From Planctomycetota bacterium (lineage in GTDB: Bacteria > Planctomycetota > Planctomycetia > Pirellulales > Thermoguttaceae): 5,222 nucleotides of DNA. The notes under the pieces are model-generated. The model searched no databases, was not told the origin of the DNA, and worked only from the letters and a program-made list of their open reading frames with translations. Position 1 is the stretch's first letter; each line of letters starts with the position of its first letter. The DNA is taken from the NCBI GenBank assembly GCA_013202535.1, contig JABMRP010000703.1:1-5222 (forward strand), read 5' to 3'. This document shows, piece after piece, positions 1 through 5,222 of this stretch. A program made the translations under genes and the position numbers.

Positions 1-142
1 CGTCCTTGTAGATCCTCACGTCGGCATTATCGAAGGCCGACGAGGGAGCAACCGGAGCCCGCAGGGCATCTATTGTCCTGAAGTAGATGCGAACGGTTGC
101 GTCTTCCACGAAGTCGCCGAGAGGCGATGATTGTATTGCCAT
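1..142 (-). CDS. N-terminal part of a phage-type structural or accessory protein, 3' end cut by window edge
   Basis: From ATG 142 the visible 47 residues include PLGDFVEDATVRIYF (7-21) and end ADVRIYKD. The pattern LGDF.EDATV..F.T.....APV......ADVRIYKD matches, from memory, a family recurrent in environmental phage contigs. Its members are usually unannotated or called hypothetical and probably adopt a small beta-rich fold. The ribosome site GAGG (153-150) overlaps the TGA stop of the beta-helix gene and lies seven bases before the ATG, so translation is likely coupled. The C-terminus lies outside the window. A virion, tail or fibre-associated role is inferred from the gene order. Confidence 0.72.
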   Translation of the reverse strand, partial: MAIQSSPLGDFVEDATVRIYFRTIDALRAPVAPSSAFDNADVRIYKD

Positions 143-151
143 GATTTTACC

Positions 152-1186
152 TCACCAGCTTCCGAAGGCCCCGTAGTTTGGATACACGCCCTGTGCTGTC
201 GGGATGGTTTTGCCTCCCATGCCGAGCGTCAACGGCATTCCGGCACGGCGGCATAGCGAGCCCCCCTTGAGTCGAAAATCCCCGCCGGCCGCGTCGACAA
301 ACTGCGGATCGTGGGTCGTGGCGTTGGGGCCCTGCGTGACGTTCAATACTGCCGGCGTGCCGGAATCGTGCCAGTTGTTGTAATCAACAATCAGGCCCGT
401 CGAGGCAGCCCCCAGCTCAACACCTATCGTGTTGGTGGAGAAGATGTTCGACAGCAGAACCAAGTGTGAAAACGCCCCGGACGAATAGCACCCCTTCGCG
501 CAGCCATAGATGGTTGAGTTGGAAATGGTCACGAATGCGTGGGTGTTCAGAAGCGTAAACCCGGTCCCCGTGCAGGTGTCCGCAATGCAGTCGTGATAGG
601 TGCTGGCCTTTTCGACCACGTATCCCGTCAGGCAGTCGTGGGCGTAGAGTCGCACACCCGAGGAATACCTGCCGACCACGAATCCATTGGCATTCGTTCC
701 ACTGGCCTCACAGGAAATCAGCCGCGAAAAATCATCGAGCGTGAAGACCTCATAGTTGGGCGTGCCGCTGGTCTGCTGACCCTTGCAGTTGTATACAGTG
801 TTCCAGTCGTCGGCCTGCAAACCGTTGGCATGCGCCGTGGTAAACCGCAGATTTTGCAACACCCAATAGTCGCCCAGCAAAAACTGGTTGGCTCCGAACT
901 CCAGCAGCGGCCTATCGTCGCCGTAAGCCCACTGGGTAGCAAGCGGAGGCTCGTTCGCCGTGGAATCAACACCAATGATCTCGATGGCCAGGGCGGCGGT
1001 CCCGTTTCGAGCCGACGCATTGATTGCCTCGCCCAGCGTGTACGTGCCGCTATAGACGTAGTAGATGTCTCCGGCCTCGCTGTTGTCCTCAATGTCGTCG
1101 TAGAGTTCGGCCGCGCCAAAGGCGTTGTCCCAGTCGACGCCAGTCTTGCCGCCAGCTCCCGCCGCTGTCGCGTACATCGTTGTCAT
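152..1186 (-). CDS. Right-handed parallel beta-helix protein, candidate phage tail spike or glycan-binding protein
   Basis: The 344-residue product (start at 1186) begins MYATAAGAGGKTGVDWDNAF (4-23) and GDIYYVYSGTYTL (39-51). This is the opening seen in DUF1565/pectate-lyase-like beta-helix proteins, usually of the form G..G.sW..A and GD.iyv..GtY. Short repeated strands follow, with turns such as ISCEAS, YAHDCLTG, YHDCIADTC and ISNSTIYGCAKGC. The end has the typical DPQFVDAAGGDFRLKGGS (293-310) and then a GVYPNYGAFGSW tail. About eight cysteines fall in successive helix turns, which is unusual for a leaderless protein. No catalytic residues can be named. Phage beta-helix proteins commonly form trimeric receptor-binding or depolymerising spikes; that role is inferred from context. 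The downstream gene starts 9 bases after its stop. Confidence 0.83.
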   Translation of the reverse strand: MTTMYATAAGAGGKTGVDWDNAFGAAELYDDIEDNSEAGDIYYVYSGTYTLGEAINASARNGTAALAIEIIGVDSTANEPPLATQWAYGDDRPLLEFGANQFLLGDYWVLQNLRFTTAHANGLQADDWNTVYNCKGQQTSGTPNYEVFTLDDFSRLISCEASGTNANGFVVGRYSSGVRLYAHDCLTGYVVEKASTYHDCIADTCTGTGFTLLNTHAFVTISNSTIYGCAKGCYSSGAFSHLVLLSNIFSTNTIGVELGAASTGLIVDYNNWHDSGTPAVLNVTQGPNATTHDPQFVDAAGGDFRLKGGSLCRRAGMPLTLGMGGKTIPTAQGVYPNYGAFGSW

Positions 1187-1995
1187 TTCTGGCTCCCTGT
1201 ACCCGCAACAAACGGAGCCGGCACGGGCCTGTCGAGCCCGTGGTCGGACATAAATTCTTTCGTCGCCCGCCACCAGGGCGCGCTGTCGTCCCATGACTCT
1301 TTCGGAAATCCCCAGATCACAGCACCGTCAACGTGCTGTCGGCAAAACACCAATTGGGCCTGCCAGTAGGGGGCCGACACGACGTTTGTACCCCCGTACT
1401 GCGGGCTCAGGAATGCGTAGATTGGCTTCGCGCACTGTCTGGCCACCGAGAGCATAATCAGGGCGGAGTCGCAGAACAGGTCGATGTCTTGTGCCACCGC
1501 TTCGCCGACGTACCAGCACGGGAACCAAGCATCAACAACATCCGTCAAACCCGCCAGTTGCCGCGCCAACTCCCGGTGATGGACCCTGCGGACATTGCTA
1601 TAGGATTTCGCGGCGGCGTCCTGGAATCGTGGCGGGAACCCGTCGAAGAAACCGACCAACGTGCCCGGTGGCTTATGGGCCTGCGCGACCGTCATCGCGT
1701 TGGTCATGCGCGCCAGGTTCTCGCGATCGACGACCCACTCATTGTTCTCGAATTTCCGTAACGGCCACACCGCTTCCAGCTCGAAATACGCCGCCCCGCC
1801 CAGCGGGATACTGGCGGCACATCGTGCGATCACGTCGTCGGTCGGCGTGGGATCGTGGGGTCCCGGCTTCTCCTTGAATCCAAAGCACTTGATCGGCCAC
1901 AGGCCACGCAGCGCGAGGTCCGGCTTGTCCTTCTGACACAGGCTGTCGAAGACCTTGAACTCGGCGTCGTGCAGGCTGGGGCTTGGGGGTTTCAT
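1183..1995 (-). CDS. TIM-barrel glycoside-hydrolase-like protein
   Basis: From the start at 1995 the product is 270 residues. It shows the beta/alpha rhythm of a TIM barrel: GLWPIKCFGF (31-40), AAYFELEAVWPL (68-79), LVGFFDGFP (113-121), VVDAWFPCWY (153-162), PIYAFLSPQYG (191-201) and VDGAVIWGF (222-230). The acidic pair E72/E74 at the end of an early strand, followed by VWPL, is reminiscent of the catalytic DWE.WRP region of hyaluronidase-type (GH56) enzymes. The late GAVIWG strand is also common in glycosidases. I cannot assign a CAZy family by eye, and substrate specificity is unknown. There is no signal peptide, as expected for a virion-borne or holin-released enzyme. It overlaps the holin-like gene upstream and the beta-helix gene downstream, each by ATGA. 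A role in degrading host surface glycan together with the beta-helix protein is inferred. Confidence 0.75.
   Translation of the reverse strand: MKPPSPSLHDAEFKVFDSLCQKDKPDLALRGLWPIKCFGFKEKPGPHDPTPTDDVIARCAASIPLGGAAYFELEAVWPLRKFENNEWVVDRENLARMTNAMTVAQAHKPPGTLVGFFDGFPPRFQDAAAKSYSNVRRVHHRELARQLAGLTDVVDAWFPCWYVGEAVAQDIDLFCDSALIMLSVARQCAKPIYAFLSPQYGGTNVVSAPYWQAQLVFCRQHVDGAVIWGFPKESWDDSAPWWRATKEFMSDHGLDRPVPAPFVAGTGSQK
1187..1197 (-). promoter_or_regulatory. Shine-Dalgarno that fixes the start at 1186
   Basis: On the minus strand GGGAG (1197-1193) lies six bases before ATG 1186. That ATG overlaps the preceding TGA (ATGA, 1183-1186). This makes 1186 much better than the longer in-frame start at 1294, whose extra 36 residues would be read out of frame inside the upstream gene and are rich in Arg. 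Confidence 0.68.
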
Positions 1996-2252
1996 GGGTC
2001 TTCCTCCGGCATCAGGCACGGCCGCTGGAGGAGCTGGTCGCGAATTTCCTTCATCAGCACCTTGGTATCCGTGGCACTATCGACAACCGCCTTGATCGCC
2101 GCCGTATTGCCGGCCAGCACCTCGTTGTTGTCCCCCAGCACCTTGAGGAGCTGCTTTATCAACCACACGATGATGACAAGCAGAATCACCGAGAAGGCGG
2201 CAAATCCAGCCTGCATAACCGGCGACCAACATTCCCAGATAGCTTCACTCAT
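1992..2252 (-). CDS. Holin-like small membrane protein with one N-terminal span
   Basis: This 86-residue protein has a short N-terminus, one strongly hydrophobic segment (about 12-32, including VILLVIIVWLI) and then a positive flank (K33, K37). The remaining tail is helical and polar (about 41-78), with a regularly spaced NN..L..NT.AIK..VD pattern. Size and topology resemble BhlA/UviB-type phage holins and holin-like proteins, which have one span plus a charged cytoplasmic helix. The start overlaps the previous stop (ATGA, 2249-2252) and has GGAGG seven bases upstream. Its stop overlaps the next start in the same way. A holin function fits the adjacent peptidase and phage setting, but one-span proteins of this kind also serve as other membrane accessories, so the gene is secure and the role only moderately so. 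Confidence 0.72.
   Translation of the reverse strand: MSEAIWECWSPVMQAGFAAFSVILLVIIVWLIKQLLKVLGDNNEVLAGNTAAIKAVVDSATDTKVLMKEIRDQLLQRPCLMPEEDP
1996..2007 (-). promoter_or_regulatory. Shine-Dalgarno that fixes the start at 1995
   Basis: On the minus strand GGAGGA (2007-2002) sits six bases before ATG 1995. That ATG also overlaps the preceding TGA (ATGA, 1992-1995). Both facts favour 1995 over the in-frame ATG at 2019, which would lie deep inside the holin-like gene. Confidence 0.7.
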
Positions 2253-2569
2253 TTTGCTGCCTCCGTCTTTTTCGGCGGGATCGGGATCACGATCGCCGCG
2301 TCCCCGATCAGGCTGTCAAGCAGTTCAACGGGCCAGGGCAGTTTCCCTGGCTTGTCCGGGTCAGCCTTCATCCCTGTCACGTCACACTCGATGCGGATTT
2401 CCCCGGCGTCCAGGAACCGCTGCCCGATCTTGCCCCACGGAACGACAGACGCAACCAACTCGGCCATCGCCTTAGCAACGATAGCCGCGTTCTGATCCAT
2501 CCCACGCTGCAAGATGGCTGCGTTTTCATCCATCCCGGTCTGTAGTATTCTCGCCATTCGTCCAGGCAT
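2249..2569 (-). CDS. Small protein with 11-residue coiled-coil-like repeats, function unknown
   Basis: I do not recognise this 106-residue protein. Its N-terminus has two near-identical 11-residue units, ILQTGMDENAA (8-18) and ILQRGMDQNAA (19-29), and a decayed third starting IVAKAMAE (30-37). This is a hendecad pattern that fits a helical coiled coil. The second half (about 53-106) looks beta/loop-rich, with IRIECDVTGMKAD and a C-terminal IPIPP segment, and ends in a Lys-rich tail. There is no signal peptide or membrane span. The start at 2569 is one base after the HNH stop, with AGGAG six bases upstream; ATG at residue 5 is a less supported alternative. It overlaps the holin candidate by ATGA, so the two are probably translated together. 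It may oligomerise or act as a small virion or lysis accessory protein, but that is inference. Confidence 0.72.
   Translation of the reverse strand: MPGRMARILQTGMDENAAILQRGMDQNAAIVAKAMAELVASVVPWGKIGQRFLDAGEIRIECDVTGMKADPDKPGKLPWPVELLDSLIGDAAIVIPIPPKKTEAAK
2483..2548 (-). repeat. Two tandem 33-base units encoding an 11-residue repeat
   Basis: Units at 2548-2516 and 2515-2483 (minus strand) match at 23 of 33 bases by hand count and at 9 of 11 residues. Both share the exact core GGGATGGAT. A weaker third unit continues from 2482. Most of the differences fall at third codon positions, which suggests the protein repeat is kept by selection. Confidence 0.75.
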
Positions 2570-2570
2570 G

Positions 2571-3227
2571 TCACGCTCCTTTCACGTCCCCGTTAGAAGC
2601 GTTTGCACACACAGGTTGGTGCAAAGCTCGTTCAACCGACCAACCCATAGAAAGTCTTTTGCGTATGGTCCCGCTTGCTACGCCGTGTTCTTCGGCGAGT
2701 TCCGCTATAACGGAAGTTTGGCCATCATGTTCCAACAGGCGATTGCTGCGGCGGTTCCTGGCTTGATCTTTTGGAGTCGCCCAGCGGCAGTTGTCCGGCT
2801 CGTAATGTCCATCGTTGTCAATGCGTTCCAGGGTCATGCCGTCTGGTTTTTCGCCCATGTCAGCGAGGAAGTTCTCAAACAACGTCCATTCCGCGCACAC
2901 GGAGATGCCTCGCCCTCCGTAGTTTTGGTAAAATGCGTCCAACGGACTCGAACATCGTCGCCGCATGAGACTCCAACTCTGCCATGTTCTGCTTTGTTTG
3001 CCTCCAGATGTGTGACCGTGCGTTTCCTTGAGTGCGGCGGTACGACATTTTGCACACCCCAGAGAGTGTCCGTGGCGAAGACTGGTTCCCCTAACGATCG
3101 TGATTGTTCCGCAGTCGCACAGACAATACCAATATGCGCAATGACCAGTAGTCTTTGGTGCCAAACCAAGCACCCACCAAAAACCGAAACGCTGGCCCGT
3201 CATCTCAACGACTCGTTTACTAACCAT
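2571..3227 (-). CDS. Free-standing phage-type HNH endonuclease with zinc ribbon and C-terminal helix-turn-helix
   Basis: The 218-residue product opens with MTGQRFGFWWVLG (9-21), the usual start of this family. A zinc-ribbon-like cysteine set follows (C35, C37, C39 with C58 and C61). The core contains YGGRGISVC.EW (103-114), F..F..DMG.KP (117-128) and LERIDNDGHYEPDNCRWA (133-150), typical of phage HNH nucleases, with N158 in the following Q..N.R segment. Residues about 164-205 form a small DNA-binding domain ending GWSVERAL..P, common beside homing-type nucleases. The gene is separated from its upstream neighbour by 11 bases with a weak AGTAGG ribosome site. Hand counts on sampled lines give about 53% G+C against about 64% in neighbouring genes, suggesting later arrival. 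The likely activity is DNA nicking or cutting that promotes its own spread. Whether it is active cannot be judged here. Confidence 0.85.
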   Translation of the reverse strand: MVSKRVVEMTGQRFGFWWVLGLAPKTTGHCAYWYCLCDCGTITIVRGTSLRHGHSLGCAKCRTAALKETHGHTSGGKQSRTWQSWSLMRRRCSSPLDAFYQNYGGRGISVCAEWTLFENFLADMGEKPDGMTLERIDNDGHYEPDNCRWATPKDQARNRRSNRLLEHDGQTSVIAELAEEHGVASGTIRKRLSMGWSVERALHQPVCANASNGDVKGA

Positions 3228-3238
3228 GTAATTACCTA

Positions 3239-3982
3239 CTAAATATCGCCATCGTTATTAGGATCGGTTGCCACTCGCAGCGCCCAAGCACCGTAGCCGG
3301 GCAACTGCCGTCGCACGGCTCTCTCCGATGCCCACTGCCCGATCCCGTTCTCGCCCCAGTCACGGCCCCACGAGTTGAGATCGATGTGCCCGGTCTTCTC
3401 TGCCCAGCCGATCATCACGACGGCATGGCCATCCGTGCCGTAGACGACCGGGAAGCCGTGCAGCACAGCGGACACGGCCGCCTCGTAATCGGGACAGTCC
3501 CAGGCTTCAATGCACCGATACCGCTTGGCCGATTCCCGCCAGTCGTCGGACCAGCGGGGGCGGCGGTAGAAGCCCTGCCAGTCGTACTGGTCAATCACGT
3601 CGATCGGGTTGGCCCCTGTATCGATCAGGTGCCGCAGACACACGTCGATCGCCATGCCGCCGTCACGACCGCCGTTGCCCAGCGCGTAGAGGCTGGCCTG
3701 AGATAGTACAACGGTATCCTGACCGGAAACACTCCTGGCCAGCATCATCGCGCCGACGCCCGCACAACCACAACACGATCCCTGGCTGCCTTGATCGATG
3801 ACATGCGGGACGTGCTCCTCCATCGACTTCGCGTGCTCGGGCCAGTCTTTCGGGTCGAGCACCGGCGGCGTGCCGTCGCCGAAAACACGGTACGTCCCAT
3901 CGCCGCAGGCCGTGGCGGTACGCGGCAGGCAGCCCCTTCGGTATTGCCGTCCGGCGTGTGAGTAGGTTGGCTGGTCGCTCAT
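3239..3982 (-). CDS. Papain-like (C1 family) cysteine peptidase
   Basis: This 247-residue protein carries the complete papain signature. QGSCCGCAG (67-75) aligns with papain QGSCGSCWA, giving oxyanion Gln67 and nucleophile Cys73 with the standard 6-residue spacing. GHAVVMIGW (185-193) supplies His186, and LNSWGRDWGENG (202-213) supplies Asn203 in the classic NSWG..WGENG block. The tryptophan usually following the catalytic Cys is replaced by Ala74. There is no signal peptide, and about 60 residues precede the active-site Gln, so no long inhibitory propeptide is visible. The start at 3982 overlaps the preceding stop (ATGA, 3979-3982), with GGGGGTGA upstream as ribosome site. Next to an exported protein and a holin candidate it may cleave host envelope peptides or proteins, or process virion proteins. 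The family call is firm; the role is inferred. Confidence 0.9.
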   Translation of the reverse strand: MSDQPTYSHAGRQYRRGCLPRTATACGDGTYRVFGDGTPPVLDPKDWPEHAKSMEEHVPHVIDQGSQGSCCGCAGVGAMMLARSVSGQDTVVLSQASLYALGNGGRDGGMAIDVCLRHLIDTGANPIDVIDQYDWQGFYRRPRWSDDWRESAKRYRCIEAWDCPDYEAAVSAVLHGFPVVYGTDGHAVVMIGWAEKTGHIDLNSWGRDWGENGIGQWASERAVRRQLPGYGAWALRVATDPNNDGDI

Positions 3983-4722
3983 GGTTCACCCCCGTACTGC
4001 TTCAGCAGCACCATCATCGCCTCGACCGAATCAGGCAGCGGCACGGCCAACACGCTACCGTCGGCGCCAACGAAACAGACGTCGGGGCCGGGGGTCGCTC
4101 GGGCGGCTGTCAGGCTTGGCAACAGGTCCGACGGGGCATTGTCCGTCTGGTCGAGTACATCCGGGTCGACCAACCGGAACGGTATCTTCTGGCCACGCAG
4201 GTACGTCCGCCACGAGCTGCTCAACAGGACCGCCGCCCGTTGCGGTGTCCGGGTCGATGACTCCTCCACGATCACCACCGCCACTAAGTTCGACGGCGGC
4301 GGTGGGGGCAAAGGGTCCGGTGGGGGCGACGCCCCCTTGATCGTCACCATGGCTTGGGCCAGAAGAGCACCGTTGCAGTCCAGGGGATTGGCGAAGCAAA
4401 AGACCGTGTATGGCCCCGGTGGACCCGTGAACGCAATCAGGTCGTTCGATTCGCTGGCCCTGACTACCTCTGTCGACCAAGCGCCCGAAGGCGTCTGAAT
4501 CCGCCAGTTGTGGTTCTTGGCCTCGCCGATTGCCTGGGCATAGATTAGCGTATACGGCTCGTTTTGGGGCGGGACCTGGATCGTCAACGCCTGTCCACAG
4601 CAAATCCCTCCCAGCAAAAAGCCCACAGCTACCAACGTCAAGGCCGTCACCGCCACTGCCGCCAATAACCGCCGGCCGGCTTGTCGCCACTGTGAACGCG
4701 ACATAGTGCGTAGTCGTCTCAT
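3979..4722 (-). CDS. Exported two-domain protein: beta-sandwich-like region, Pro linker, thioredoxin-like C-terminus without CxxC
   Basis: The 247-residue product starts with an Arg-rich stretch and a hydrophobic segment (about 19-41), ending in a plausible signal-peptidase site after GQA (43-45). A lipobox is not convincing (GGIC). Residues 46-130 have the alternating-strand look of an Ig/PKD-like domain, with GPPGPYTVFCFA (100-111) resembling the last strands of such folds. A proline linker follows (133-143). Residues 145-245 begin with a strand VAVVIVEES (147-155) and end with a DGSVLAVPLP hairpin (221-230) and a final helix, which is the order of a thioredoxin-like fold. There is no CxxC, so redox activity is not expected. 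From memory, similar regions recur in planctomycete secreted proteins of unknown role. It overlaps the downstream peptidase gene by ATGA. A binding or scaffold role outside the inner membrane is inferred. Confidence 0.75.
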   Translation of the reverse strand: MRRLRTMSRSQWRQAGRRLLAAVAVTALTLVAVGFLLGGICCGQALTIQVPPQNEPYTLIYAQAIGEAKNHNWRIQTPSGAWSTEVVRASESNDLIAFTGPPGPYTVFCFANPLDCNGALLAQAMVTIKGASPPPDPLPPPPPSNLVAVVIVEESSTRTPQRAAVLLSSSWRTYLRGQKIPFRLVDPDVLDQTDNAPSDLLPSLTAARATPGPDVCFVGADGSVLAVPLPDSVEAMMVLLKQYGGEP

Positions 4723-4737
4723 GGCCGTGTCCTCCTA
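4723..4737 (-). promoter_or_regulatory. Shine-Dalgarno overlapping the upstream stop codon
   Basis: On the minus strand AGGAGG (4736-4731) lies 8 bases before the ATG at 4722 and shares bases with the TAG stop (4737-4735) of the preceding gene. This is the strongest ribosome site in the window. It supports the start at 4722 rather than the internal ATG at 4704, and indicates translation coupled to the upstream gene. Confidence 0.7.
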
Positions 4738-5222
4738 TGCCGCGGTCCACACGAAAGGGACCACGGCACCTCCGCTCGGTCCAGGCAGGACCGCGGCGAT
4801 CGAGGGCGTGTTGATCGTACTGTTGTCAGCGAAGAAGCTCATAATCATCTCAATGATTTTCATGATCCACTCGAAGAAGGCGTCCCAGTCGACGTCCTCA
4901 AATGCCTTTGGGTTTTGGGCCCGCAAGTGCTGCATGACGGTCAGACTGACCACCTCAGAGGACATATCTTCAGTCACCGCGCCGGACGCCTGTAGTTCGG
5001 CCAGCGCAGCACGGACACTGAAGAACGTAATGCCAGCATTACGCCGCTCCCGGCGATCCGCGAAAATCCCCTTCCACTCCATTCGCTTGAGTTCCGGAGC
5101 CGGAGCCACGTCCGGTGCCGGCTGGGGCGTGTTCCAGGCTGGGGCAGGCGTCGGGGCAGGGGCCTGGGCCACGGTGTCGGCCGAGATCAGCGGGACCGCC
5201 AGCAGTGTCACCAGGGTTACCA
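4735..5222 (-). CDS. Secreted Pro/Ala-rich small protein of unknown function, 5' end cut by window edge
   Basis: I do not recognise a named family. A GTG at 5211 could start a 158-residue protein, but the frame stays open to the window edge. The codons upstream extend the hydrophobic run (VTLVTLLAVPLISA), so the true start is probably at or beyond base 5222. The N-terminus reads as a signal peptide core ending near AQA (residues 15-17 from the GTG), followed by a Pro/Ala-rich linker (about 17-40). A charged region with an RRERR motif (53-57) comes next, then a mostly helical body. Near the C-terminus, WDAFFEWIMKIIEMIMSFF (109-127) is an amphipathic or membrane-active-looking helix with E114, K118 and E121 spaced on one face. 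The export signal and terminal helix suggest an envelope-located role, perhaps in lysis, but that is inference. The next gene follows after 12 bases. Confidence 0.72.
   Translation of the reverse strand, partial: VTLVTLLAVPLISADTVAQAPAPTPAPAWNTPQPAPDVAPAPELKRMEWKGIFADRRERRNAGITFFSVRAALAELQASGAVTEDMSSEVVSLTVMQHLRAQNPKAFEDVDWDAFFEWIMKIIEMIMSFFADNSTINTPSIAAVLPGPSGGAVVPFVWTAA

Noticed and set aside
1187..1294. Longer N-terminus for the beta-helix protein from 1294
   Set aside because: The extra 36 residues are Arg-rich shadow of the TIM-barrel gene, and family members begin near the MYATAAGAGG segment.
539..1369. Long plus-strand open frame (276 codons) opposite the beta-helix gene and the 3' end of the TIM-barrel gene
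   Set aside because: It crosses the junction of two well-supported genes on the other strand, is Arg/Val-rich with no recognisable domain, and is explained by high G+C and codon bias of the opposite strand.
1996..2019. Longer N-terminus for the TIM-barrel protein from ATG 2019
   Set aside because: ATG 1995 has GGAGGA at six bases and the ATGA overlap, while 2019 lies inside the holin-like gene with the ribosome site downstream of it.
2514..3242. Plus-strand open frame of 242 codons opposite the HNH gene
   Set aside because: It mirrors the HNH gene almost exactly. The minus-strand product has clear family motifs, while the plus-strand product has none.
4322..4336. Perfect short hairpin GGGGGC-GAC-GCCCCC, considered as a terminator, and nearby G-runs considered as a G-quadruplex
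   Set aside because: It lies inside the proline-linker coding region, has no T-tract after it on the transcribed strand, and only three G-runs of three or more are present, so codon bias for Pro/Gly explains it.
4055..4750. Alternative minus-strand frame of 231 codons overlapping the exported two-domain gene
   Set aside because: It is Gly/Asp/Pro-rich without domains and would conflict with the frame that has a signal peptide, a strong ribosome site and an ATGA link to the peptidase.
1..5222. CRISPR array, insertion sequence, attachment site, tRNA or riboswitch
   Set aside because: No regularly spaced repeats, transposase, terminal inverted repeats, cloverleaf or structured leader could be found by reading; almost every base is coding.

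Overview
The window is a dense, single-direction block of nine genes, all on the minus strand, so transcription runs from base 5222 towards base 1. The genes are packed with gaps of 1 to 12 bases or with 4-base ATGA stop/start overlaps. I see no promoter, terminator, tRNA or rRNA, and no stretch of 300 bases without a gene. This layout, a holin-like small membrane protein, a phage-type HNH endonuclease, a beta-helix protein and a phage-style tail/accessory protein point to the late (structural, lysis or host-interaction) region of a bacteriophage or prophage. The G+C content is about 60-65% in hand-counted samples outside the HNH gene. The secreted proteins combine Ala/Pro-rich linkers, an Ig-like domain and a thioredoxin-like domain without CxxC, a combination I associate from memory with Planctomycetota genomes and their phages. 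That host assignment is an inference.

In order of transcription: (1) a secreted Pro-rich small protein, cut by the right edge of the window (4735-5222). (2) An exported two-domain protein with a beta-sandwich-like region, a proline linker and a thioredoxin-like region (3979-4722). (3) A papain-like (C1) cysteine peptidase with Cys-His-Asn and the oxyanion Gln all present (3239-3982). (4) A free-standing HNH endonuclease with a zinc ribbon in front and a small helix-turn-helix behind (2571-3227). It is poorer in G+C than its surroundings and looks inserted. (5) A small protein with 11-residue coiled-coil-like repeats (2249-2569). (6) A holin-like single-span membrane protein (1992-2252). (7) A TIM-barrel, glycoside-hydrolase-like protein (1183-1995). 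(8) A right-handed parallel beta-helix protein, likely a tail-spike or glycan-binding protein (152-1186). (9) The start of a small phage-type protein, cut by the left edge (1-142).

Read together, genes 1-3, 5 and 6 could form an envelope-attack cassette: two exported proteins, a leaderless peptidase, a repeat protein and a holin candidate. Genes 7-9 look like surface-glycan recognition or degradation components of the virion. The start codons of genes 7 and 8 are best placed at 1995 and 1186, where a good Shine-Dalgarno sequence and an ATGA overlap coincide, rather than at the longest reading-frame starts.
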